This document shows positions 1 to 14,400 of a stretch of 64,000 nucleotides of DNA, piece after piece (within the stretch, counting starts at the first letter, position 1; every line of letters starts with the position of its first letter). The notes below the pieces were generated by a model. The model saw only the letters and a program-made list of their open reading frames with translations. It did not search any database and was not told where the DNA came from. The translations under genes were made by a program, and so were the position numbers. Source of the stretch: Eonycteris spelaea (lineage: Eukaryota > Chordata > Mammalia > Chiroptera > Pteropodidae); NCBI GenBank assembly GCA_003508835.1, contig PUFA01000021.1, forward strand, positions 5,124,501-5,188,500, given 5' to 3'.

Positions 1-44
1 TTGGATGGGAGACCACCTAGGAAGACCAGGTGCTGTAGGCGTTT
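1..44 (+). pseudogene. 5S rRNA-derived element, 3' end only (SINE or pseudogene)
   Basis: The first 40 bases match the 3' third of 5S rRNA (TTGGATGGGAGACC, then GGTGCTGTAGGC) with about four substitutions, followed by an A-rich tail to about 68. A tail after the RNA end means a retroposed copy. 5S-derived SINEs are known in fruit bats; a stand-alone 5S retropseudogene is the alternative. The 5' part lies outside the window. Confidence 0.85.
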
Positions 45-2321
45 TAAAACAAAAACAAAAAAAAAACTATACTGGTAAATGAAGCAGCAGCTTATCATGT
101 TTGCTAGGACAGAGGGAGACTGGTCATTTTTGTGGTTTGGAGAATATCCATGTTTTGCCTGTGTTCAGACATCAGACATGATTATATATACGGGGGGGGG
201 AGGGGGACGGTGTTGTGTCTTGATCCACCAGGGTCGCAGAGTGGCCTGCGTACCGCTGCTGTTCTGTGGAACTGTGTACGCCCAGCAGGAGGACGCCGCA
301 CGCGGCCCAGCTGACAGCGCCAGGCCGGCTCCCGCACGGCGGGGCTGCTCTTCTTCGGTGCTGCATGTTGCATAAGACCTGGAGGCACATACTATCCTGT
401 GTGGATTCTGCATTTGTAGCGACCACTGGGTTAACGCAGAATCCGCCTGACCCCTCCACTGTAAGCTTGTATGCTTCGCTTTGAGACTGTCAAGTGATCT
501 ATAAGGTGACACTCCGCCACCAAGCAAATAATCACTTCTGCATTGTGGTGGTGTCAAAGGAGGTGTACGTCTCCTTCCCTTGAGTCTGGGCCGAACTCTG
601 ACACTTGCCTGTGCCTAGTAGGCACAGTGAAAAGTGAGGCTGTAGGACTTGAGATGAGGCCATAAAAGGCAGGGCAGCTTCTGTCTTGTCTCCCAGCACA
701 CTCACTTCCCTGAGGCACAGTGTAAGAAACCCAGCTCTCTTGAGGCTCTGAAGCTATGAGGAAGCCCACATACATCCAGGGGGGCTCCAGCCAACAGCCC
801 TGACGGGGTACAATCAACAACCAGCACTGACCCTCGCAGGTGAGTGGCAAAATCTGCAAATGATTCCTGCCACAGCTGTCAAATCATACTCAGCCACTGG
901 GGCTTCCTAGCTGAGGCCCCAAATAACATGGGGCAGAGATGAGCTGATACACACTATCTTAATTCCTGACTCACTCTTTGGACAAAATAAAGGTTGTCTT
1001 AGGCCACTAATTGTGAGGTAATTGAAGACCCATCAACTTTTACCTGATAAGTTCAGTAACCACTGATAATCCTTGCTAGAATCAATTATGCTGTTAACTA
1101 TTGCAAAATAGTGATTTTATAATTTTTGATCCTTTACCTTTATTAACTGGCATTATTCTATAAAAAATACCTTTCCTTCAATCACTGTTATCTGACTATA
1201 CAGCTCTTACAGACAGGCATCAAATTTCCCTAATTATTTCTCTTTATTATTCACTCTCTCTAATCCTAATCTACGAGCGCACTGGGTTACAGGGAGTTCA
1301 CTATATATGCATCTTCTGGCTCACTGTGAGGTCGCCCATTTGCTCCTTCCTAGAACACACTTTTCTTTTGTTCTCACCCATTCCTTTCCACTCTACTAGG
1401 TTGTCCTAGAATTATCCCCTACAGAAAACCATTATCTGAAATTCCCGAAGCTGGCTAAGTACCTCTCCTGCATGAGAGGTACTTGTACTTGCATGGTCTG
1501 CCTGTGTATTTGTCTATCTTTCCCACCAGCCTGACCCTCGAAAAGCTTCTGCATTAGCTTCATTCCCATCTGAGTTATGCAGTACAGGGTTTCGGCACAA
1601 ATTAAAGCTTTAACTCAAATAAACATGTGCTGTTAAATAAGGTTTGTAGAAGTTCTTTATCTAAGAAATAGAGGAAGGAAAACATGTGCCAAATAATTTT
1701 CATTTTCAGAAAATCCACTGTAGTATATTAAGAAAAGCTCGAGCGAGGCTGAAAAGCCTTTGAGAGCCTGAAGTCACTGTAGCCCTTTCCCCTGATGCTG
1801 CTGAAGATCTTGAGGCCTATGACATTAACTTTGGGCCTAACTACCACAGAAAAGCTAAATTTCTTTTTCCAAAAGCTTCAGGACCTTTGCTGTAACCTAC
1901 ATAGGTTCTCAAAATGCTTTTTAATAAGCGCTATGACTTTGTGAGATAATGTGCTATAATTATTCAAAAGTATAAGTTACTGCTTAAAGTCTCAAAGCCA
2001 AAGGAGCAAGCTATTGTACCCTAACTAAAAGGTGAAAAGATCAACACATATTAGCTTGTATCTTTAAAAACTGGTGAAGCCTAAACAAATAGTGAGTGAT
2101 GTTTTCATCTATAAAATAGAGTCTAAGGGACTTACATGACTTGCATAATTGGAAAACCATACATTAAAATGCATTATTTAACTGATTTTACAGAGGTTCT
2201 TAGAATAGAAAAAATTAAGGAGTCCTTCTAAACAAACTGCTTAAGATGACTTTTTAAAAATAAGGATTTTTCTGACGCTCAGTCTGTAAAGAAATACCAT
2301 TAGCAGAAGATGCGTGCTGAC
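1..2321. other. Intron 22 (part) of MARCHF6
   Basis: Apart from the 5S-derived end at 1-44, nothing is recognisable. A short GC-rich patch with several CpGs lies at 215-360. No match to the next MARCHF6 exon was found. Confidence 0.7.
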
Positions 2322-2456
2322 CTGCCATGGGTAAAAAAGAGGCGTCTGATCCAAGGGCACCCTCAGGGGGGCCACAATGACCAGCTCAAACAGGAGCCCC
2401 AGCAGCAGCGGGACGGCGCCCGCCAGCAGCGCCGCGACAATCAGCGTCTTCACGAT
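2322..2456 (-). CDS. MARCHF6: MARCHF6 exon 22, eleventh membrane span (residues 715-759)
   Basis: The 135 nt exon encodes [20 protein letters not shown] then a span to [23 protein letters not shown] (Val) stands where I recall Met in human, an internal codon rather than a start. The donor is CAG|GTCAGC. The exons that follow (starting DWALG in human) are not found in 1-2321, so they lie left of the window. Confidence 0.97.
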
Positions 2457-5400
2457 CTGTCAGGAAGCAGAAGCCGCGTCATTAGTGCCCCACTTCCAGC
2501 CAAGCTCTTTGTTCTACTTGGAAGTTTATTTTTCTTCTTTGACCTATGTCTAACAGAATGAATATATTACCATATCTGACTACTCACACTTTATGCTACA
2601 TGTTTAAATGAGATTTGAATAGCTATAAAAGTTCAAGCTATAATTATAGATATTTCATTTTATTACATATGTTAACCAGGTGGCTCTGCTGTATTTTACA
2701 ATCACGTTCTCAGGATTAGGATTCTGTTTGTTCAAGCTACAGATTGTCCCAGGCCCCTGATCCAATGATGACCCACCCACAAGCTACCCTGTGACTCCTG
2801 AGGTGGACTGGTATAGCAAAGCTCCTCCGCATAGCCCTAATTAAGGTAATGAATCAAGATGATCGAACTGCCTCCCTCTAGAACACTGTGGTCCAATAAA
2901 GTTAACGCAAAGAGAAAAGAAGAGATAGTGTGAAAGAGCCACTATGAAATTCTGACAAAGGAATCAGTCTTCAAAAGCGGCCCCGTGTCGTGAGCACATC
3001 TGCTTCCGCAGCAAGGGACTAACACGGTGTGCACAAAGATGCAGCACCTGCTCCCTTACAGGGCAATCTGGTGATGGGAAAGAACAGCAAATGAAAACTG
3101 GATTTGGCTGTTCTCTGTATTTGAAATATAGTTGTTTTATTATCTTATTACACATTAAATAGCAATTAAACCCCTCCACTCATGACGTACAAGAATCTCT
3201 CATTTTTTTCTTTCAACATTAGTAATTAAATGGATTCTAAACTTCCAGTGAATTTAAAATATAAATTCAGATACAAAACCAGAGTTGATTATACAGTGAA
3301 AAGGCATAAGCAATTACCTAAACAAATTTACCAGTCATGGCCAACATTACGATCAACCAATAAATTGCCACACTTGAACCATCATCTTACAGTGACAACT
3401 TCCCCCAACCTTTGTGGCAATTAACCTCTTATTGAGAATAAAAATTTCCAATACTTACTACGCTTTTACATTAGCCAAGATATTTCTTGAATTAGATATG
3501 TACTGTGTAATTAAAGGAATCCCATTTAAATGAAAAACCCTGACTCGATCCTAAAGTTAAAATTTTACAATTCAAATGAATCAAAAAATCAAATTGTAGA
3601 AAAAAATCATTAAAAGAAATAATACTTAAAAAACTGAATTTAAATTCTACAGAATATCTTATTCCTTAAAAATGTAACCAATCTTCAAAATAAGTTTTCT
3701 AATTATACTACTTGACAGCTTTACTGGGTCACTTAAGAACATGATTTTCTTTTGTCTCTCAAATACATCTGACCGTGGTTCTAAGAATTAATGAAAAAGC
3801 TACTGTTTTAAAGGAACAGTCCTTCTAAAAAAGTCAACTCTCTTGACACCATCAGCATAATGAAGAAACAAAAGTGAAGAGTTAAAGAAATGACTGGAAA
3901 AATATCCACTGCTCCTGTCAGATAAGATCCGTCTTTATTAGAAAAACCTACCATGAGGGACCACTCTTTAACCTTCTGGAAGATCACTCTGCGTCCTTGG
4001 GGCATCCATGCCACCAGCACCGTCACCGCCCTTATGGTCAGCCAGCAAACATAGAGACCACAAGCAGCTGTGTACAGCTCATGGATTTTGGCAGTCCCTG
4101 TCCAAAATGACATTAACCAGCGTCCGGCAAATACTGAAAATAGAAAGGCTGATAAATGAGACACATGACTACATAGGGAACTGCAGTCTCGATATTAATG
4201 TTGTTCTATTTTCAATCATTTTAAGTGATTAATCAAAAGTGACATATCACAGTTTGATATATCATTGTCTTCATTAAAAGCCAACAAAAACAAACAACCC
4301 CCCCCCCCCGCAAACTCTGAAGAACACAATTATTTGATTAAGGCACAAATAAAAGCCAGCAAGTCACCAGGGACAAGCTCTCCTGTGACATGCACTCTGA
4401 CTTGCCATGCCAATTACTTGTTCTTTGGGGCTGAAAAAACTTGAGGGGGTGGTTGTTTTCACTGGATTTATCACCAAATGAAATCATTATGCACATAATA
4501 GGACAAAAGTAGAAAATTTATTTTCTATTATTCGTGTTGTTAATATTCTTCACCGTTTCACTGAGCCCCCCACTACCTCCATTCTGAAGATTAAGAAACC
4601 AAGGCTTGGCAACAGGAGCTTGCCCAATAAAGATCACACAAGGGCGGAGGCTGGATTTGAACTCATGTCTACATGACGAAGCTCATGCCCTTGACCACTG
4701 AAACCACACTGCCTCCAATCAAACTAAACCAGCTCAACTGTCAAGTCTTACAGGACATAATGCTGATAAACACAGATTTCTTTGCAGCCTTACAAAATAG
4801 CTTGGGTGCAAAGATAATTTCATGTTTAAAGACCAATACATATAAATGTTATATGACAAACACATGTGTTTGTTAATTTGAAGATATAAAAATCATCACT
4901 GATAATTCTGTAGAAATGTCTAGTGTCATACACACATACTCTATTTCCAAGGTTTTATCACTTTTCGTTTGGTTGGTTAACTTTTAAAAACTTAAAGGCC
5001 ACTTTCTAGTCTCTAATTCATATACTTCCAATCAAAAGCATTTTCACGAGAACAGGGTTAGGTTTTAGTCTATAGTACCTTATTGGTTAAATTGTAGCTA
5101 CAGGAAAAAGTAACTATTGGAGAAATCAGCACCCTTCACCCCTCAATGTGAACTACCACTGGTGTATGTTATGATTAAACATAACCACATTCTTTCCACC
5201 GGACTATGGGACTGGGTTAACAGGGAAAAATTTGCTTTGCAATCCTCAGTGAAATTAAAAGAAGTTTTATTGCCAACTTCAAGTACTAAAACTAAGTTTC
5301 CTTCTTTTGTTAACTTTTTCTTAATATTTCTGATGAAAACATGAAAATGGAACACAAAAATCATTAAGTGTAAAACTGTCCGAAGTTCAGAAACTAAGTT

Positions 5401-8400
5401 TTTCCAGCAATATATTTACTACATTGCCCCAATAGTTAAACTTCATCATTTTAACAGCTGTGAGTGGTGAGCTTAAGGGCAAAATTCTAAAGGTAAAAAG
5501 TTATTGTGTGGAACCAGTAAAAATAATATATATTTTTACCAATTTAAGGTAAATCACAATGCCTACAGATTCGAATTTTTTTTTTTTTTTAGGAACCTTG
5601 CTTGAAATTGAAATTTCCTAGTTGCTCCTTCATGGAAAAACTCAAGCACTTAATACAAATCTGATTTATAAAATTATATTGAGTTAATATTATAATCAAG
5701 ACAGTAACTCAATATACATTTATATGCTTTATAAGGGCTCAAAACTAGCTTAATGATTACTGAAGTGGCTAGGCCAGCACATATCAGTGTGACTTAGAAT
5801 TTTCTGGCTCACACTAAACATTAACCGGGAGGGTGGGGGCAGCAAGCTGCTCCTGCCACTTTGTCACCAGCTTTGGATCCCAACCCCATTTACCCACGCT
5901 CTCTGGAGACGACAGCAAACTACTATACTCATTCACAACTTATTTGTTAGATTAAGAAATTTAAAATGAATATTTGTGAATACCAGATGATAAAACGAAA
6001 TGGTCTGGCTTCACAAAGGTCTCCAGCAACAGGCATTCAATGGACTGGACCAATAATAACATAATAAGGGCAACAAATTAGCACCAAAAGACTGGCTTGA
6101 AAAAATGACTTCAGACACACAGATGACTTTCTGAAAAACCCACGGTGTAATAAGGCCATGTCCATGAAAACTGAATGGCCACAGTACTTTATTTCCAAAA
6201 TCGAATCATAAATTGTATCTTGACTTTGTCCCCCTCTGCTCCAATGCAGAGAATCCAATGGGATGGAGAACCAACCCTAAATGAATCAACATCCCAAATT
6301 CAATCAGAAATGAGGGGGAAACAATTTCAAGTGTAAATCTGATGGAAGGTCACATCTCAGCAAGATATGCCCTTTCACGACAAAGCACCGGCTCATGATG
6401 TCTTTAGTGGAGAGCTGGGATAAGGTCCTACCTGGTAGAGTAAGGCAGATGAGGCTGGCGATCAGTAAGGTTATACACATGAAGACAATCAACAAAAATA
6501 TCTGCAAGGCAAAACATGGAGTGTGTGAGTGGCTCAGGGCTCCATGCATTTTATGACACCCTTCAAGGAATCAACGCAATTCTCCCAGTAAGCACAAGCG
6601 GTCCACGTTGGTATTTCTAGGTTTCCTTCCATTTTACATAAAAAGGAAACTTTTTAGTTAAAATTATATATAATTTTGGCCAAAAAAAAAAAAAGGTCCA
6701 TTTTCACATAATCAGATACATCAACAAGTAACAGTAAATAAGTAAAACTATTCACTTTTTTATCAAATTCTCAAAAATGACTTTTTGTGAAGGGAAAGCT
6801 TACTGCAATCAGAACTTCCTGTGATGATGGACACATCTACGTGTCCACTGCCGGGCAAAGGGGCCACTGGCACATGAGGCCACCAAGCACTTTACACAGG
6901 GTCAGTGTGCACGAGGAATGGAATTTTACACTGTATTTACTCTCTCTGTTACAAAATACAAGAAATGTATTTTTTTCAGTTTTATGGCAGTATGATTGAC
7001 AAGGAAAACTGGAATATATTTAAAGTGAACACCATGACCTGATATGCGTACACGTTGTGAGGAACTCCCAGCATTGAGATAACATGCCTACCTATCACCC
7101 ACGTTTACGAGCTCGATTTACTTTTAGATTTAAGCTTAAGACAGCTACCGGTAGCCATTGGCTTCTGCGTTGAGAAGATAAAAGGGCCCGCTGAGAGGGG
7201 AGGGAAGGGGCTACCTGGGCGGAAAGGGAGCCGATGCTTCCCTTCTGCCTGACCAGGCCCAGGTGAGGGCAGCTGTCTTGGGGGAGACGGAAAAGGGCAG
7301 AGCGAACACTCTGGGAGGAGGTGGTGAGCTCTGTCAGCTTTCACTGCGCGAGGAACCACTGATGACTCTGATCTGGGCCAGAAAGTTCTTCTTGCCAACC
7401 AAGAGCCTCGCCTCGCCCAGCTCCTCCTCACCTCTTACTAGAAACGCCCCTCTTTCCCAGCTCCCCCTGGCTCCCCCAGCTCCCCCATCTCTTGCCACTC
7501 ACCACACGTACCCCACCCTCTAGATACATTCAGCTCCAATTTTAAATTAAATCCCTACAGTTCCCGACCTACCATGCCTCACCTGCCTCCCGTCCTGGCA
7601 CCTGCCTGGAACGCCCTTTTACTCTCCCTCTTTGTCTCTGCCTGGCCTCCTGGCTTTAAAGGCTTAGTTCAGGCATCACCTCTACAAAGATTCCTGAGCA
7701 CTTTCTAAAAAAGTATTCTGTGGAACAAAGAGTGACCAATTGTGTCACACGCCACTCATACGGCAAGCATGACGAGGACCAAGACCCGACCTTCAGATTT
7801 AACGACACGAAGGTTGCTGGTGACCCTCGTCAGGTACTATTTTGGTGGCATCTGGGAAGCAAGTCTCACTCGGACAGGCTCTTCCTTAACCAATTTGGTT
7901 TTCAGTTTCATCAGCTGTAAACAAGATTAGCATTCATGCCTTGCAGTATGTGAATGAGAATTAAATAGGAGAAAAACATGAAAATGCCCACTCAGGTCCA
8001 GACACATAGTTGAGATGTGTCAATAATGTTTCTTATTTGCTCTAGTCTTTCACATCATCAGTCCTTCCAAATAGAACGGAGCAGCGCATCGAATCCCAAC
8101 TCCACGACCCATCTCTAAAATCTGATCATCTTATCCTACATAACATATATTATGCTGCATAATGAGAGGACCAAAACATGAACTCTTGCCAGGAGACTGT
8201 AAGACCAGTCTACACAGAGGACCATATGCTAACAGCAACAATAACAGCACCAAAATCTCTCAACGGAAATTTGAAAACGATTGACTTCTGGTTGAGTCCG
8301 TATAGCACCTACCCTGAGTGGAAAATGTAAAGGCCGGCGGTAAGGCTGAAAGCCAATGGGCCCCCCTGCTGGAGGATGGCCTGGTGGGCGGCATGCAGGC

Positions 8401-11400
8401 CTTCCCCCACCACGGGGACGGCGTTGTTATTCCGAGCGTGCTGGTTGTTGTTAACTTGCTGGTTTGCACTATTCTCGTTTTCTTCCTGGTCTCCCAATAA
8501 ATAGGAATGAAGATCCCTATGTAAAAATTACATAAGTGAAAAGTCTTACTTCAGAGCAATAGAAAAACAGCAGACATGAGATTTACTTTATTAATCATTA
8601 TTATTTAGGGTAAAAATATACAATTAGAATCTCTATACAGCACTATTATCTCAACCAGGTCTAAACGTTGGTACCTGCTTTAAATAAAGCCTTTCCAAAT
8701 GTAATGTTAATTAACATAAAGAATACTACATAAATTCAACCTATTTTGTGCTTTCTTCTGCCAGTATCTGAGAAGAAATCAGTAACTGGGGGAAAAAAAT
8801 ACAATGTACAAGAAACTCTATCTGAAGATCATAAGGAAAACGACTTCTTTTCTTCTCTATAGGTGGCTGTGCCTCCTGTGACATGCATGTCAACTAAAAC
8901 CTCCAACCCAAGTCACTTGAGGCGCAAGTGTGTTGTGGGTAGGAGGCTCACAGTGAGGCCATTAGAGGATACATGACCGAATACAACCAAACACACGTCA
9001 CATTACGGTGTCTACAGGATGCCGTATATTTTCTGAAAAAATGTTTAAACCAAAGATTCATTCGACTTTTAAATAAGTATGTAACACATAGCTTGAAAAA
9101 ATAAATGCAATGTGCTAACTAAATGACTAAGAAACCCAACCTGAGAAGAGCTCATATTAGGTTAAAACTTCTAAAAAAAAAAAAAAAAAGGGTAAGTTGG
9201 TTTGTTTTTAATGCATTAAAAATTTTTATGTTTGCCCTGTATAAGAAAATAAAAGAACCTGGCCAGCAGCACACTTTTATAAGAGAGCAAAAACATGCAT
9301 ACGTTCTCCAAAAGGATGCACAATGATTGGAAAAAATTAAAAATTTTTAGAAATAAAGTACATATATATATATACCTGCAGATATCACTAAATTGTTTCT
9401 TATTAAAACTAATTTTTCTGAGTGGGGCACGGAACATACTTTTTCAGAAAGGTTATTACACTGGCACATGATGTGCCCACCAGCCACCTGCCCGTACTTA
9501 CAGCAAGTACCCAGCAGTGACAGTCCACGCTCGCACGAGCCCCTTCAGCCACTGTCGCGTGTGTCCCTGCTCAAGCAATGCTGGCAGGACAACCTGAAGC
9601 AGAAGCAGCTCGAGGGACAGCTCGCTCACCGGAGCATCACTAGGCAATGACAAAGAGCCATAATTTACACTGCAAATTGTTTTCCTTTATAACCATATCA
9701 CGTTCAACATTTAATGTGATGACAGCAAAACTCCTTGAAGAGTCGAATGAACCTATGTCTTTAGCATTTCTCCTCCACAGTCTGGAAGCCAGCAAGGCTT
9801 CCACGTGTGATCCACCAAATGTTCAGACAAGGGCAACCCATGACCTTCACGTGGTTAAACCCTAAAGTCAGGTCTCGGTCCCTGCCTCACTTGCTCTGCC
9901 AGTGGCATGCTACACAACTGGTCACTCCTGGCTCCTCAAGACACCTTCTCCTTGAACACCTTCCCAAGGCTCGGTTCCCCTTCATCATCCTGACCCAGAT
10001 GTCATCATGGAGATTATGGAGGAAGGGGCACAGGGTTAAGGATGGACTATAAATGGAGAACAGCGGAAGGCCGAAACCACGGTACTAAGTAGTAAATCGA
10101 GTTGGAGTAGATAAGAGATCTTACAGAACAAGATTTAAAGATTAATTAGAAGTAAAATTGAAGAAGAAATCCAATTTGCCTGGCAGATTTCTGGTTTAGG
10201 TGATGGAAGGGATAATGCAAATCACTGAAAAAGGAAATATAGAAGAGACAAGGTATCCAGGTGACTTAAGTTTTTAAATCAAAATAGGTTTTCTGTCTGT
10301 AAGTCTTACATCCTATTTTTAATCCATAATTAAGTGTGCAACTATGGCCACATCCCTTATGACGTGCGTTGTGTATAAAGATGAAGCTACTAACACACTC
10401 TTTAGGTACAGTAACTGTTTCAATGCTGAACAATGGCAAACTTCATTTGCAGAAAAATAAAAGCCTGTCCTCCTTTGGAAAAAGTAACTGCTAAACTAAT
10501 GTTTATGTGACACGACAAAATTTAACTATCAGATGATGTCCGATATCTATAAGAAATGAATGTTCTGAATGTATGTGCTATGACTGTCAAATCTCTAACA
10601 GAGCCAAATTTGTAAAGCTTCCAAATGTCGAAAACTTACCTGTAGAGCATGACATTGTACGGGAGAAAACTGGGCAGCAGACTCTTAATTATACGTATAG
10701 GAAGCCAAAGCATCAGGAGGACAATGGAGCCAAACACAATCTGCAGCGAGAAAAAGGGTGTGACAGCGTGGCAAACCACTCCCCTGAGAGGCAGGCCGAC
10801 TCCTGAAAGAACTCAGCTAACAGCCGTCCAAGCCTATGTCACCCAGGGCTCCGTGTTCTCACGTGACACAACAAACTCGGGTCGCTCCGTGTAAAGAATT
10901 CGTGCCTGGGACGGCTACCCGTCTCTCTCTCTAGGACCCAAGGGCTCATACGGAAGCCACAAGATAATCCCTGCATGGTATGTGAGGAGAGAGCTCGAAA
11001 CTCAGAATGGACGATCAGAACCATCTGCAACTTACTAAACCACCTGTAATTATTATAAGATTGACTGGCATAAATGGCTACGAAGGTTTCTGAAGGGTGA
11101 AATACCGCTTTTAGAATTTCTTTTGGAAGCATTTAGCTTTAACTAGGTAATTTCTTCTTCCAGGCAGGGAAAAAACTTTAAGATCCTTCTGTTCAAAGTT
11201 TAATTTAGAAAGTACGAACACGTCTCCATTACTTTAATGTAAATTAAGTGTAATTCAGAAATTCATAACTTGGCAATCAATTATACTACATAAGATATTT
11301 TTGTTTTAGTGAACATTTATTTTACCAAAGTAACCAATAAAATAGCTACTTAACCAAGTCCCACAGGCTTAGTAAACATAAATTATTCATTCTACTCTAC

Positions 11401-14400
11401 CAGCACCCAAAAAATAATTAAAGCTAAACCATAGCACACCTTACATCGAGAGCAACAAAAAGGTATGCTCACCACTGACAAAATGAATCTCCGGAGATGC
11501 CTATAGATAGGCAAGTGGATCATTTCTTGTACTGGATTAAAATCTGGATCATTCAGATTCCTCAACCACAAGACACCAGGTCGAAGCACCTGCGAATGCA
11601 TTTTAAATTCTATGAATGCTAATGTCTTCAAGGCTGCACGCGAGCTAAAACAGTAACAAAAAAATCAGCTCTTAAACTTATTTTAGCATTTCATAAAATG
11701 GTCCCCAGAAAATTCAGATGGCTTTCCTGGGGGAAAAAAAAGTTCCTAAATCAGAATCTTTATGAAAACTATCCTGTGTTTGATGTCCTTTGATGCTTTT
11801 AATAATTTGGCGGGGTGGGGGTGGGGGGGAGGAGGAAGTTTGTCAAATCCAGATTGAGATTAAAAATAAATATATTTTTTAAATTGTCACTATATTGTAT
11901 CATCTGGTGAAAGAATTAAGTGGCAATTTATAAATGTCCTAAATAAAAGATCTGATTTCAATCTTAAACTCCTGAGAGGAGTTACCTTAATTAAGAAACC
12001 CTATAGCTTCTCAGCACATATCTTCATTTTATTGCCCACATCTTTTTTTCTCCATCAGTAGAAATCATCGACCCAGGAGGCTGGGGGTGATGGGGTGATC
12101 AATGGTCTGGGTAATAGCTCTGAGTGGTCCAAACTCACTGAGTCACCCTGTGTAAAGCATCTCATCTGCCCAAGCTCTATTTCTCCTCTTCCAAATGAGG
12201 GCATTATAAATATGACCTCCAAGGTCATATATCTAACTCACAAAAATGAGGATTATCAACATAAGAAAATTACCCGATTAAGTGAAAAAAATCAGTATAA
12301 AACATTTTATCACTTAACAATGTAATTTAGAGGTCACATTGTGAATGTGGTCTCAATCACTTGTTTCAGAGAAAGATTACAAGCTTTATTTGTAAACAGA
12401 ATTTACTGAACTTGCAAGATCCGAGTCAGGAGAGCATGCTGGCCCCCAGCCCCTCCCACTCCTCAAATCCCCAAACACCCGGCATTCAGCCTTTGCGCTC
12501 TTTCATCCCCCACTCTCTGGATCCAACCCTTCTTCAGGCACTGCTGTCTCCATCGCCACCCTCAGAGGGTGAGCTCAGTTCCCCAAAGCTGAATTCCTCC
12601 CAGGGAGGTGAGATCCAGGAGCGTGGGGATGGTGTCTGTGTGTCTCACCATCGCCCCACCAGCAGACAGCACGGCGACTGACAGAGCGAGCAGGCGCGTG
12701 GCGAGTACACTTAGCAGATACTCAGTTTCACACTCCCTGCTGCACCAGGATGACTGAGCCCACTTCCGCCGTCTTCATATCAGTGAGGACTAGGAAAGGA
12801 CCCTTCGGCAAGTGCACTGGCATCGTACAGGACCCACACTCTGCTTCAAGACCGTTTTACACAGCTGGGTCACTGCACTATCATGACCTTAGGGTATTTC
12901 CGGCATTACGTCTCCTTGATAAAGTCCAGGACAGGCTCACAGCACAGTAAAACAAGTGCCTTTCTTGAATTTTTCCCCTCAGCCTACTCACCTTTCAAAC
13001 TCATAATAGACAGAACATTCAAATCTAAATTCGTGTATCGGTTATCCCTTCTTAGAATAAAATAGCAGAGAAAACGATTTAGTGAGGAGACCACAGCAAC
13101 CTCGGGGGCACGACCTGCGTGGTGCCAGCGCTCCCCTGCGGAACGCACCTCTCGCAGCAGCAGAATGAAGGAGGCGAAGTAGAACACGTAGACCATTCCC
13201 ACCAGCCAGTGCAGGAACATCGTGGTCCCCGGAGCCGACTGGAAGCTCAGTTCCCGGTCTCTCAGCGTAGCGTCGAACATTTCCTAATCAAAACGAACGG
13301 GTGAGCGCGAGGAGCAGCACTTACATTCACCAAATTAGCATCTCCATCTTCTAGGAAGCGAATAGGACCGCTGTGCATATAGGTTACAACGTTCTAGACT
13401 AGTTCTCTTAATGCCATTTCACGGTGTCACAGAAACAGAAGTGATATAAGGTTAGATACTATTTCAAAGATGGCTATGACATTAAAAATTGTTTAAATAC
13501 AAGAAGCAAGGCTGATAAACCAAATGGTAACTAAGAACTTGACCAGTACTACAACTATAAAAGAACCATTTCTGGTTAACGTAATACCTTCCTCTCTTGG
13601 TTACAGGTCTGCATTCGTGACAAGCTTCACAGTGAGATATAGGAGCAATGTTATCTCAGTGCCAAAGGCAGCTTTTCTACATACATAATATTTTTGAAAA
13701 GTCAAAAACTGATTATCACTGACTTCCATTAAAGGTTACAATCAAAACTGAGCATCTTGATTAAAACAAATGGTTAAGTCTGAATTTATTACTACAAAGA
13801 CAGTCCTCTTATCAGACTGCTTTTTATGCATATAATGTGCTAGTATTACTATAAAATTCAGAAGAGTAAAATGAGTAAGAATATTTATTCTCTATTGGTA
13901 TCAGAAAGGTTCCAGTCAAAATACTGACATCAAAAATCTGCACAAGACCTCAAAAAAAAAAAAAAAAAAAGCAAGTACTCAAAAAAATTAGTAATATTAA
14001 GACTCCACAGTGTACATTCTCAGGAAAAATTAAGCAAATTACTATCAAATACTGACTCTCCTTTAAAAGTAACCCATTCTAAAGATGTCTTTTCCGAAGC
14101 CTTTAGATTATTAGACTGTTTGATAATGAATAGTAAACTCACCAGGGAACAGATATCCAGCCACCAGCCACAAATGAGAGGGAACACTCCAATTTCTACC
14201 ACCACTAGTAAAGAGACCTTAAGTAAAAACAAAGGTCATCAGTATCATTCAAATGGTGACAAATCATTTCCAGTTTTAACTTGTAGTAGGAATTACCTTA
14301 ACAACAATGTAGCAGACTCCAAGCAAGCGACGAGACCTATGAAATCTAACAAGAGTTGCCAAGCCCTACAGCATCTAGTCAAGGAAAGACTAAGCATTTC

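Noticed and set aside
2241..2453. 70-codon frame starting at 2453
   Set aside because: Its start is an internal GTG valine codon of MARCHF6 exon 22, and its end reads into intron 22.
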